DNA of 5,248 nucleotides from SFEL01 sp045592165 (GTDB taxonomy: Bacteria > Bacillota > Clostridia > Christensenellales > CAG-138). Made by a program: the position numbers and the translations under genes. Numbering within the stretch: the first letter of the stretch is position 1; each line of letters opens with the position of its first letter. Of the stretch, positions 1-5,248 are shown piece after piece. A model generated the notes under the pieces. That model was not told the origin of the DNA, did no database searches, and saw nothing but the letters and a program-made list of their open reading frames with translations. Where the stretch lies: the NCBI GenBank assembly GCA_045592165.1, contig JAZNUG010000032.1, positions 1 to 5,248 of the forward strand, read 5' to 3'.

Positions 1-247
1 CTCTGAGGAAGGGAGAGAAATCCCTGTCCTTAAGGGGCATAAGAGCCTTGTAGCGCCACATGCTGTTGTCACGGCAATTTGCCAATACTTCACGGGAAAG
101 GGTGTTCTTTTTGATATAGTCATAGTCAAAAACTATATCAAGTATGCCCTTTTCCCCGCAGCAGGGGCAGGTCATCAGCTCGGTATAAGGAAATTCTTTT
201 CCGCAGATGGTGCAGCGATAGCCTAAAATGTGCTTCATTTTGTCCAT
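1..247 (-). CDS. thrC: Threonine synthase, N-terminal part (cut by window edge)
   Basis: Threonine synthase is a PLP enzyme that converts O-phosphohomoserine and water to threonine and phosphate, the last step of threonine synthesis in the cytoplasm. About 82 residues are visible, starting MDKMKHILGYRCTICGKEF. An N-terminal zinc ribbon is clear: Cys12-x2-Cys15 and Cys27-x2-Cys30 (CPCC), followed by a D-[IV]-V-F-D-Y-D-Y-I segment. A W-R-Y-K-A-L-M-P-L stretch (residues 64-72) is typical of the entry to the PLP domain in threonine synthases of this zinc-ribbon type. The PLP lysine lies outside the window. The start is uncertain: ATGs at 259, 247 and 238 are all in frame. An AAGGAG (plus 250-255) sits only 2 nt before the 247 ATG and 11 nt before the 238 ATG. 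The gene is divergent from the E2-like gene. Other zinc-ribbon PLP synthases are possible but less likely. Confidence 0.82.
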   Translation of the reverse strand, partial: MDKMKHILGYRCTICGKEFPYTELMTCPCCGEKGILDIVFDYDYIKKNTLSREVLANCRDNSMWRYKALMPLKDRDFSPFLR

Positions 248-298
248 TGCTCCTTGCATAATTTATATATAAAAATTAATTCAAATTTTCGAAGGTTA

Positions 299-327
299 TT
301 GAGTAAATTGTCTGATTATGCTACAAT
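299..327 (+). promoter_or_regulatory. Predicted sigma-70-type promoter of the E2-like gene
   Basis: TTGAGT (299-304) lies exactly 17 nt before TACAAT (322-327), with a TG at 319-320 that makes an extended -10 (TGCTACAAT). The predicted start is near 334, leaving a leader of about 48 nt before the ATG at 382. It overlaps the promoter predicted on the other strand, so the two polymerases would compete for the same DNA. Spacing and hexamers are the best seen in this window. Confidence 0.62.
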
Positions 328-342
328 TTAACAGATTGTTAA
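315..342 (-). promoter_or_regulatory. Predicted promoter for the leftward threonine synthase gene
   Basis: On the minus strand, TTAACA (plus 337-342; 5 of 6 to TTGACA) is followed by a 16-nt spacer and CATAAT (plus 315-320; 5 of 6 to TATAAT). Transcription would begin near 308, giving a leader of about 50-70 nt depending on which ATG is used. The -35 hexamer lies inside the right arm of the 327-343 dyad. The AT-rich region makes chance matches common, so this is a prediction only. Confidence 0.5.
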
Positions 343-343
343 A
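327..343. promoter_or_regulatory. Operator-like perfect dyad TTTAACA-GAT-TGTTAAA
   Basis: A perfect 7-bp inverted repeat with a 3-bp spacer: TTTAACA at 327-333 and TGTTAAA at 337-343. It begins at the last base of the rightward -10 hexamer, spans the predicted rightward start site, and covers the -35 hexamer of the leftward promoter. A dimeric repressor bound here would block both directions. One side contains TTGTTAA, which resembles a half site of the redox regulator Rex, but the arms are in the opposite order to a full Rex site, so no regulator is assigned. As RNA it could also form a short, weak AU-rich hairpin with a 3-nt loop. Confidence 0.45.
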
Positions 344-371
344 GCAATTTAATATTGAATATTATTAATTC

Positions 372-377
372 AGGAGG
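372..377 (+). promoter_or_regulatory. Ribosome binding site AGGAGG deciding the 382 start
   Basis: A consensus AGGAGG ends 4 nt before the ATG at 382. It decides against the longer TTG-start reading from 355, which would put this site inside the coding region. Confidence 0.8.
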
Positions 378-381
378 ATAT

Positions 382-1287
382 ATGCAGGATACTTTTAAGA
401 AGGGTCTTGGTGATCGCTATGATGGCTGGCGGGTGAGGAACGTTGATGCTGTGTTTAACGTAATCCCATTTATCATGCGTACCCGTATGGATTCTCAGAA
501 TCTTTTTGATGAAAATATTCCTATCGAGAATATCGAGAAGTTTATTCGTCAGCACCGTGAAGATATGCCGGATCTTACCTTTATGCATGTTATAATCGCA
601 GCGATTATAAGAATGATTGCAGTAAGGCCTTATCTTAACCGATTTATCATGTGGAATAAGATATACGCCCGCAATACCATCAGCCTTTCCCTCATGATCA
701 AGCGCAAGCACAGCAATGTGGAAACCAACGTTAAGCCTGAGTTTGATCCTTCTGCCACTCTGGGCGATGTTGTAGCCGCCATGAATCAGCTGGTAAACCA
801 GAATCTTGAAGAGGAAGCCAACAACGGTATGGACAAGGTGGCCGGTCTCTTCGGATACATCCCCGCATTCCTGCTGAGGTTTGTAATTTGGCTGGTGCGC
901 TGGATGGATAATTTAGGGATCCTTCCCCGCTTTATCAATAAGGTCAGCCCCTTCCACTGCAGCGCCTTCCTTACAAACGTTGGCTCTGTGGGCATCGGCC
1001 CCATCTACCATCACCTGTATGAATTCGGCACCTGCTCCTTCTTCGTTGCCATGGGCACAAAGCATAAGCTTTATACCGTGGATGCCAATGGAGAACGGGT
1101 GGAAAAGAGATTTATCGGCCTGAAGTTCGTAACGGATGAGCGCATATGCGACGGCGAATATTACGCCAGCGCTATGAAGGTACTCAGAAGATTGCTGAAT
1201 AATCCGGAGCTTCTTATGACTCCTCCTGAGACTATTCCTGTTGACGATGGTGTTCCTATGAGAAAGCTGAAGAACAAAAAAGATTAA
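382..1287 (+). CDS. Orphan E2-like (2-oxoacid dehydrogenase acyltransferase / CAT-fold) protein
   Basis: A 301-residue protein resembling the catalytic domain of E2 dihydrolipoyl acyltransferases and chloramphenicol acetyltransferase. The E2-type signature strand is present at residues 192-225: LTNVGSVGIG followed by FGTCSFFVAMG, comparable to the T-[IL]-[ST]-N-L-G ... AILAVG pattern. The C-terminal active-site motif region follows as TDERICDGEYYAS (251-263). In classical E2 and CAT this motif is H-x3-D-G; here the His position is Glu253, while Asp257 and Gly258 are kept. There is no lipoyl domain or E1/E3-binding domain, and no dehydrogenase gene nearby. A hydrophobic stretch at about 157-175 could be amphipathic or membrane-contacting. 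The ATG at 382 is chosen because AGGAGG lies at 372-377; an upstream in-frame TTG at 355 lies before that site. Activity and substrate are unknown; it may be an acyltransferase with altered chemistry or a non-catalytic relative. It is probably monocistronic, with its own promoter and terminator. Confidence 0.75.
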   Translation: MQDTFKKGLGDRYDGWRVRNVDAVFNVIPFIMRTRMDSQNLFDENIPIENIEKFIRQHREDMPDLTFMHVIIAAIIRMIAVRPYLNRFIMWNKIYARNTISLSLMIKRKHSNVETNVKPEFDPSATLGDVVAAMNQLVNQNLEEEANNGMDKVAGLFGYIPAFLLRFVIWLVRWMDNLGILPRFINKVSPFHCSAFLTNVGSVGIGPIYHHLYEFGTCSFFVAMGTKHKLYTVDANGERVEKRFIGLKFVTDERICDGEYYASAMKVLRRLLNNPELLMTPPETIPVDDGVPMRKLKNKKD

Positions 1288-1311
1288 ATGAAAAGAGCTT
1301 TTTAGAAATAT

Positions 1312-1334
1312 CCGGCGGGCGGGAAGCCCGCCGG
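1312..1334. terminator. GC-rich hairpin in the convergent spacer
   Basis: A perfect 9-bp stem, CCGGCGGGC (1312-1320) and GCCCGCCGG (1326-1334), encloses a GGGAA loop, 24 nt after the E2-like stop codon. On the plus strand a run of seven T lies 12 nt beyond the stem (1347-1353), too far for a textbook terminator. On the minus strand the stem is followed by ATATTTCT, a weak U-rich stretch. It may therefore be a weak terminator for the leftward PLP gene, or a 3'-end-stabilising hairpin for either transcript. Confidence 0.55.
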
Positions 1335-1355
1335 TATTATCATCTGTTTTTTTCC

Positions 1356-1390
1356 AAAGACGGCCACCTGCTGCGGCCGCCTTTGTTTTT
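1356..1390 (+). terminator. Rho-independent terminator of the E2-like gene
   Basis: The arms AAAGACGGCC (1356-1365) and GGCCGCCTTT (1375-1384) form a 10-bp stem with one A-C mismatch and a 9-nt loop. They are followed by GTTTTT (1385-1390). On the opposite strand the mismatch becomes a G-U pair, so the minus-strand RNA of the PLP gene also folds here, just after its stop codon, but without a U tract. The element is best read as the rightward terminator, with possible help in ending the leftward transcript. Confidence 0.65.
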
Positions 1391-1398
1391 AGTTGTAA

Positions 1399-2871
1399 TT
1401 ACAGGCTCTCAAGAACGCCGGTGGCAGCGTTGAACTCTTCGATGAGCTTATCCATCTCATCGGCCTGAGCATGCATGTCGGTCCAGTAGTGCTCATCGTA
1501 CCACTGCTGGTTGATCTCTTCGTAGGTCTTGCCCTGCTGCTCAACCCAGGTGTAGTACTTGAGGTTGTGTACGCGCTTGCGATCCTCGTAGGTGAGCTCC
1601 TGCATGTTGTCGGTGCGGATGCCCTTGAGGTGCTGTGCATAGTCCACGGCGGCGGCAAGCTCGCTGTATGCGCCCTGCTGCTCGTTCAGCTCGTCGATAC
1701 GGCTGGTGTACATGATGGCGGAGTCGGTAGCAACGGTGGCTACTACGTCATCAGAGGTCAGCTCATAGTACTTGGCGAACTTGATGCAGCACAGAACGTT
1801 GGCGATACCGGAGATACCGAGGAAGCTCAGCTTTTCTACGGTCTCGGCGGGGATGCCCTGCTTTTCTACCAGGTACTTCTTGCCCTCTTCGGTATTGAAG
1901 AGGCGGAGCAGGTTCTGGGAATCATCGTCGTCAATGGCGATAACCATGTCGGTGTTCTTTACGTTGTGGATCCAAGGTACATGCTTGTCGCCGATGCCCT
2001 CGATGCGGTGTCCGCCGAAGCCGTTGTTCAGCAGAGTGGGGCACTGGAGAGCTTCGCCAACAGCCAGCTTGGCATTGGGATACTTTTCCTTGAGCAGATC
2101 GCCTGCGCTCATGGTGCCTGCGGAACCGGAGGTGAAGCAAGCGCCTGCAAAGCGGGAGTTCTCGGTCTTGATGGACTCGTATACTTCGGCGATGGCGTTG
2201 CCGGTTACATGGTAATGCCATACGCAGTTGCCCATTTCTTCGAACTGGTTGAAGATAACAACGTCCTCACGGGTGTTGCGCAGTTCCCAGGTCTTGTCGA
2301 AGATTTCCTTAACGTTGGACTCGCAGCCGGGAGTAGCGATAACTTCGCCGGCGATGTTGCTGAGCCAGTCAAAGCGCTCTTTGCTCATCTCGGCAGGCAG
2401 AATGGCTACGCTGTCGCAGGAGAGGAGCTTGGAATTGAAGGCGCCGCCGCGGCAGTAGTTGCCGGTGGAGGGCCATACAGCCTTATGATAGGTAGCGTCA
2501 AACTGACCGGTTACCAGACGGGGTACCAGACAGCCGTAGGAAGCGCCTACCTTGTGGCAGCCGGTGGGGAACCACTTGCCGATCATAACTACGATGCGGG
2601 CATCTACGCCGGAGAGGCAGGAGGGAATCTCGATGTAGTTTACGCCGCCATAGGTGCCGCCATCCATGGTGGGCTCATTGTGCCAGGTGATCCTGAACAG
2701 GTTGAGGGGGTTTACATCCCAGAGGCCTACATTCTTAAGGGCGTTCTTTACCTTGTCGGGGATGAGGGAAGGATCCTTCATCTGAGCAAAGGTGGGCAGA
2801 ACGATCTTGTTCTCACGTGCTACCTGGATATTGTGCTGCAGCTGTTCGTTGTTCTTGTCAAGATTTATCAT
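1399..2871 (-). CDS. PLP-dependent enzyme, fold type II (tryptophan synthase beta/cysteine synthase superfamily), substrate unknown
   Basis: A 490-residue cytoplasmic protein with the marks of fold-type-II PLP enzymes. W-F-P-T-G-C-H-K-V-G-A (100-110) matches the NPTGSFKDRG / GSHKIN Schiff-base region, so Lys107 is the likely PLP lysine. PSTGNY (134-139) corresponds to the substrate-carboxylate loop (SGNTG-like). TSGSAGT (247-253) corresponds to the glycine-rich phosphate cup. ATDSAIMY (381-388) is a candidate for the strand that contacts the pyridine ring. At 490 residues it is much longer than cysteine synthase (roughly 310), with extra N- and C-terminal segments; the C-terminal 60 or so are charged and Tyr/Trp-rich. 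A GAGGAG (plus 2878-2883) lies 6 nt before the ATG. Codon use is strongly biased (mainly C-ending or preferred codons; Arg mostly CGT/CGC), as in highly expressed genes. The family is usually annotated only as a PLP-dependent beta subunit. A lyase, beta-replacement enzyme or thiolase-like subunit (OrtB-like) is conceivable, but no partner subunit gene is next to it. Confidence 0.85.
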   Translation of the reverse strand: MINLDKNNEQLQHNIQVARENKIVLPTFAQMKDPSLIPDKVKNALKNVGLWDVNPLNLFRITWHNEPTMDGGTYGGVNYIEIPSCLSGVDARIVVMIGKWFPTGCHKVGASYGCLVPRLVTGQFDATYHKAVWPSTGNYCRGGAFNSKLLSCDSVAILPAEMSKERFDWLSNIAGEVIATPGCESNVKEIFDKTWELRNTREDVVIFNQFEEMGNCVWHYHVTGNAIAEVYESIKTENSRFAGACFTSGSAGTMSAGDLLKEKYPNAKLAVGEALQCPTLLNNGFGGHRIEGIGDKHVPWIHNVKNTDMVIAIDDDDSQNLLRLFNTEEGKKYLVEKQGIPAETVEKLSFLGISGIANVLCCIKFAKYYELTSDDVVATVATDSAIMYTSRIDELNEQQGAYSELAAAVDYAQHLKGIRTDNMQELTYEDRKRVHNLKYYTWVEQQGKTYEEINQQWYDEHYWTDMHAQADEMDKLIEEFNAATGVLESL

Positions 2872-2877
2872 TGTCCG

Positions 2878-2883
2878 CTCCTC
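2878..2883 (-). promoter_or_regulatory. Ribosome binding site GAGGAG of the PLP enzyme gene
   Basis: GAGGAG on the minus strand, 6 nt before the ATG at 2871. It is well placed and fixes this start. An antisense reading frame of similar length on the plus strand has no comparable site. Confidence 0.75.
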
Positions 2884-2945
2884 ATATAATATTTTTTATA
2901 GATTTGTGATCAGGTTACTTTTTGCGTATTATTGTTGATAGTATA

Positions 2946-2974
2946 AGTTTAGCTTTTTTTTTAACGAATGTAAA
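2946..2974 (-). promoter_or_regulatory. Possible promoter of the PLP enzyme gene
   Basis: On the minus strand TTTACA (plus 2969-2974; 5 of 6 to consensus) is followed by a 17-nt spacer containing a run of nine A, then TAAACT (plus 2946-2951; 4 of 6). A second -10-like hexamer, TATACT (plus 2940-2945), follows directly but would need a 23-nt spacer. The leader would be about 65-70 nt. The -10 match is modest and the region is AT-rich, so support is moderate. The strong codon bias of the downstream gene suggests that a dedicated promoter exists. Confidence 0.4.
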
Positions 2975-2985
2975 GTAGATTCCAC

Positions 2986-3015
2986 AAAATATTTGTATTA
3001 AACAAAAAATATTTT
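2986..3015. repeat. AT-only inverted repeat at the deoD 3' end
   Basis: AAAATATTT (2986-2994) and AAATATTTT (3007-3015) are perfect inverted copies, 12 bp apart, and the right arm overlaps the deoD stop codon. The stem is 9 A-T pairs and no U tract follows on the minus strand, so it is not a convincing intrinsic terminator. No other terminator was seen between deoD and the PLP gene, so read-through is possible. Confidence 0.4.
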
Positions 3016-3718
3016 ATGCGATGGTCAGAGCAAGCTCCATCATCTGGGTGAATGAGTTCTGACGCTCCTCTGCGGTGCACTCTTCGCCGGTTACGATATT
3101 GTCGGAAATGGTGCAGATGGCCAGAGCATTCTTGCCTGCGCGGGCGGCATTCATATAGAGGGCAGCCGCCTCCATTTCAACGGCAAGCACACCCATCTTC
3201 TGCCACTCAAGGCCGCGGTTTGCATCGTCATAGAAAAGGTCATTGGAAAGGATGTTGCCTACGCGGTAATCCATGCCCAGCTTTTCTGCGGTATCCACGG
3301 CGCTCTTAAGCAGCTTGAAGCTGGCGGTGGGAGCGTATATGCCGGGAAGCTGATACTGACCGGCAAAGGTGGAATTATAGCTGGTGCTCATACCAATTAC
3401 AAGGCTGCGAAGAGGTATATCGGCATGCAGGGCGCCTGCGGAGCCTATGCGGATGATATTCTCCACGCCGAAGAAGTTGAACAGCTCATAGGAATATATG
3501 CCCATGGAAGGCATGCCCATGCCGCTGGCCATCACGCTTACCTTCTTGCCCTTGTAGGTGCCGGTATAGCCCTGAACGCCGCGTACATTGTTTACCAGAA
3601 CTGCATCCTCAAGGAAGGTCTCTGCAATAAACTTTGACCTCAGAGGATCGCCCGGCATCAGTACAGTAGGCGCAAAGTCTTCCGGCTTTGCCTTAATGTG
3701 GGGAGTCGGGATGCTCAT
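3014..3718 (-). CDS. deoD: Purine nucleoside phosphorylase, DeoD type
   Basis: Cytoplasmic enzyme that reversibly splits purine (deoxy)ribonucleosides with phosphate into base and (deoxy)ribose-1-phosphate, for salvage. The 234 residues match the usual size of the hexameric DeoD family (E. coli about 239) and align end to end by eye. Key residues are in place: His7 (TPHI), Gly23/Asp24/Arg27 in MPGDPLRSK, Arg46 in NNVRG, Arg90 and Ser93 in RIGSAGA for phosphate, Phe162 in DLFY, and E-M-E at 181-183 for the ribose. The catalytic pair is Asp206 (TISDN) and Arg219 (AEERQ). An AAGGAGG (plus 3727-3733) lies 8 nt before the ATG. The gene begins 18 nt after the rmuC stop, so it is probably co-transcribed with rmuC and the S-component gene. 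No truncation or damage is visible. Confidence 0.95.
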   Translation of the reverse strand: MSIPTPHIKAKPEDFAPTVLMPGDPLRSKFIAETFLEDAVLVNNVRGVQGYTGTYKGKKVSVMASGMGMPSMGIYSYELFNFFGVENIIRIGSAGALHADIPLRSLVIGMSTSYNSTFAGQYQLPGIYAPTASFKLLKSAVDTAEKLGMDYRVGNILSNDLFYDDANRGLEWQKMGVLAVEMEAAALYMNAARAGKNALAICTISDNIVTGEECTAEERQNSFTQMMELALTIA

Positions 3719-3736
3719 GTGTGGTTCCTCCTTATT

Positions 3737-5071
3737 TTATTCAGGTTGTGTTCCGTTATCGTAAGCGGATATATCCGCAAATACGTCATCGCTGTCTATT
3801 GGAAGATAAAGTCTCATCTCTCCCTCCGGCATCTCGGTTACCCTCCGCAGGCTGGAACGAATCTGTCTGGTTCTTACGCCGATAAGCTTATCCAGATCCT
3901 CATTTGCCTTGACCAGTTGCTTCTGGGTATGGGTGAGCACCTCTTCAAACCTGCCGAACTCGGTTTTGACTGCGGACAGCACCTTCCACACTTCGCCGCT
4001 GCGCTTTTGTATGGCAACGCTTCTGAAGCCCATCTGCAAACTGTTGAGCAGCGCAGCCATTATACTGGGGCCGGCTATGCTTATGCGGTATTCCTTCTGA
4101 AGCCGCTCCACAAGGCCAAGCTTTACCGCCTCTGCATAAAGTCCCTCGGTGGGCAGGAACATTATGCCAAACTCCGTGGTATAGGGCGGGTCAATGTACT
4201 TATCCCTTATATCCTTTGCAAAGCCCCGTATCCTGACCTTGAGCACCTCTGCCGCCGCCGCAACACGCTCTGGGCTGGCGCTGTCATATGCATCCATCAG
4301 GTCGGCATACGCATCCACAGGGAATTTTGAATCTATGGGCAGCAGTACGTATTCCCCATCCTCTGCAGGAAGCTTTACCGCAAACTCCACCCGCTCTCTG
4401 CCCTTTGGTGAGGTGGCGCAGTTGACCTCATATTGGTCAGGAGTAAGTATATCCTCAAGTATTGCGCTGAGCTGAACCTCGCCAAGTATGCCTCTGGTCT
4501 TTACATTGGTCAGCACCCTCTTCAGGTCGCCCACGCCTACGGCAAGGTTCTGCATCTCGCCAAGGCCCTTATACACCTGCTCCAGCCGCTCATTCACCAG
4601 CTGGAAGGACTGGGTCATGCGCTCGTTGAGGGTATGCTGCAGCTTTTCATCCACTATGCGGCGCATTTCATCAAGGCGGGTATTGTTATCAGCCTGTATT
4701 GCACCAAGCTTTTTTTCCATGGTGGAGCGGATGTTTTCAAGCTTCTGCTCGTTTTCCATTGAGGAGGTCTTCAGCCTGTGCTCCATCTGCACTGCCATAT
4801 CGCTTACGCCCCGCTGCAGCTGGGTCATTCGGTCCCCCTGAGCGCGGAAGGAATTCTGCTGTCCTTCGGCTATCAGCGTGCCCAGGGCGCGGATGTTCTT
4901 CTGAACGGAATCCGTAACCTCCATGCGAAGCTCGCGGTGATCGTCCTCTATCCTGTCCAGCAGCTTTTCTTCCAGCCTGTCCTCAATGCGGCTCTGGCGC
5001 ACCAGCAGCACCGTCAGCAGCGCCACCGCCGCCAACAGCAAAAATACTATTATGTACAGGATAAAATCCAT
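3737..5071 (-). CDS. rmuC: DNA recombination protein RmuC
   Basis: RmuC-family proteins were linked in E. coli to limiting recombination at inverted repeats and carry a PD-(D/E)xK-nuclease-like core; their exact activity is not settled. This 444-residue copy has one N-terminal membrane helix (about residues 3-24), then a long charged heptad-like coiled coil (about 28-170), then the RmuC domain (about 180-400). Conserved-looking blocks are NVKTRGILGEVQL (189-201), Glu229 in RVEFAVKLP, and PIDSKFP (245-251) with a D-x-K (Asp247, Lys249). PYTTEFGIMFLPTEGLYAEA follows at 296-315. Together E229 and D247-x-K249 fit a nuclease-like active site. The C-terminal 40 residues are acidic and low in complexity. 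GGGGAG (plus 5078-5083) lies 6 nt before the ATG. It sits 13 nt after the S-component gene and 18 nt before deoD, so it is the middle gene of a tight leftward operon. Confidence 0.93.
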   Translation of the reverse strand: MDFILYIIVFLLLAAVALLTVLLVRQSRIEDRLEEKLLDRIEDDHRELRMEVTDSVQKNIRALGTLIAEGQQNSFRAQGDRMTQLQRGVSDMAVQMEHRLKTSSMENEQKLENIRSTMEKKLGAIQADNNTRLDEMRRIVDEKLQHTLNERMTQSFQLVNERLEQVYKGLGEMQNLAVGVGDLKRVLTNVKTRGILGEVQLSAILEDILTPDQYEVNCATSPKGRERVEFAVKLPAEDGEYVLLPIDSKFPVDAYADLMDAYDSASPERVAAAAEVLKVRIRGFAKDIRDKYIDPPYTTEFGIMFLPTEGLYAEAVKLGLVERLQKEYRISIAGPSIMAALLNSLQMGFRSVAIQKRSGEVWKVLSAVKTEFGRFEEVLTHTQKQLVKANEDLDKLIGVRTRQIRSSLRRVTEMPEGEMRLYLPIDSDDVFADISAYDNGTQPE

Positions 5072-5084
5072 CTATTGCTCCCCT

Positions 5085-5248
5085 TTATTTTTGCAATGTT
5101 TCAATTCCCTTTATTATTATGGAGCCCAGCACAGCGCCAAGGGCCGCCTGAATGAGGTTGGCAGGTATGGACAGCGCCGCCACGGATGCACCGTAGATCA
5201 GACATTCATAGGCAAAGTATCCCGCAGCCATCACAAGGCCGGATACCA
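5085..5248 (-). CDS. Probable ECF transporter S component, C-terminal end (cut by window edge)
   Basis: The last 54 residues of a membrane protein, ending ...IIIKGIETLQK. The visible part has a hydrophobic helix with GYFAYECLIYG, then the segment SIPANLIQAALGAVLG, and then a last hydrophobic stretch. The I-P-x-N-[LI]-x-Q pattern followed by a Gly-rich helix is typical of the last two helices of substrate-binding S components of energy-coupling-factor importers, which capture vitamins or related small molecules and share an A/A'/T energising module. The substrate-specifying N-terminal part lies outside the window, so the ligand cannot be named. The stop is 13 nt before the rmuC start, suggesting one transcript. 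Another small multi-pass membrane protein is possible but less likely. Confidence 0.66.
   Translation of the reverse strand, partial: VSGLVMAAGYFAYECLIYGASVAALSIPANLIQAALGAVLGSIIIKGIETLQK

Noticed and set aside
336..353. A possible full Rex redox-regulator site (TTGTTAA-N4-TTAACAA)
   Set aside because: Only the left half TTGTTAA is present. The right half at the proper spacing reads ATTTAAT, which matches poorly, so the symmetric reading is the TTTAACA/TGTTAAA dyad instead.
349..368. An inverted repeat TTAATA...TATTAA just before the ribosome site of the E2-like gene, as a possible riboswitch or attenuator stem
   Set aside because: The stem is six A-T pairs only and the surrounding DNA is almost all A and T, so chance is a sufficient explanation. 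There is no room for a known riboswitch fold in the 48-nt leader.
355..381. A longer reading of the E2-like gene starting from TTG at 355
   Set aside because: The consensus AGGAGG at 372-377 lies inside this extension and is well placed for the ATG at 382.
1471..2889. A 472-codon open frame on the plus strand opposite the PLP enzyme gene
   Set aside because: It mirrors the strongly biased codons of the real gene. Its protein is rich in Val, Gly, Ala and Leu with no recognisable domain and no well-placed ribosome site, while the minus-strand product has clear PLP motifs.
3698..5155. Several plus-strand open frames of 60-210 codons opposite rmuC
   Set aside because: They are antisense shadows of rmuC with low-complexity translations and no family resemblance. 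The minus-strand product is a full-length RmuC.
1..5248. CRISPR arrays, insertion sequences, toxin-antitoxin pairs, prophage genes, tRNA or rRNA genes
   Set aside because: No repeated spacer pattern, transposase motifs, terminal repeats, cloverleaf or rRNA-like sequence was seen. All long stretches are accounted for by housekeeping-type genes.

Overview
The window looks like chromosomal DNA from a Gram-positive, low-to-mid GC anaerobe of the Clostridia (Lachnospiraceae/Oscillospiraceae-like). This is an inference from strong AGGAGG-type ribosome binding sites, AT-rich spacers between mid-GC genes, an ECF-transporter S component, and the kinds of proteins present. No mobile element, CRISPR array, rRNA or tRNA gene was seen, and no obviously transferred DNA.

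Left end (1-1400): the 5' part of a threonine synthase gene runs leftward off the window. It is divergent from an orphan gene for a protein resembling the catalytic domain of 2-oxoacid dehydrogenase E2 acyltransferases (382-1287). The 122-134 bp between them is AT-rich. It holds good-looking promoters for both directions, and a perfect 7+3+7 dyad covers the -35 of one and the -10 end/start of the other. The E2-like gene ends before two strong hairpins (1312-1334 and 1356-1384), which separate it from the convergent gene to its right.

Middle (1399-2871, minus): a 490-residue fold-type-II PLP enzyme of unassigned substrate. It has a clear Lys107 Schiff-base candidate and the codon bias of a highly expressed gene. 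A 142 bp AT-rich spacer to its right carries a plausible promoter of its own.

Right end (3014-5248, minus): a compact run transcribed right to left, made of the 3' end of a probable ECF transporter S component, rmuC (a membrane-anchored coiled-coil protein with a nuclease-like domain) and deoD (purine nucleoside phosphorylase). The spacers are 13 and 18 bp, so this is very probably one operon, with the PLP gene possibly reached by read-through.

The genes are mostly ordinary metabolism: threonine synthesis, purine salvage, vitamin or small-molecule uptake, and DNA maintenance. No convincing new multi-gene system is visible. The items most worth a second look are the shared operator-like dyad in overlapping divergent promoters, the E2-like protein whose catalytic His position is Glu, and the highly expressed PLP enzyme without a known substrate.
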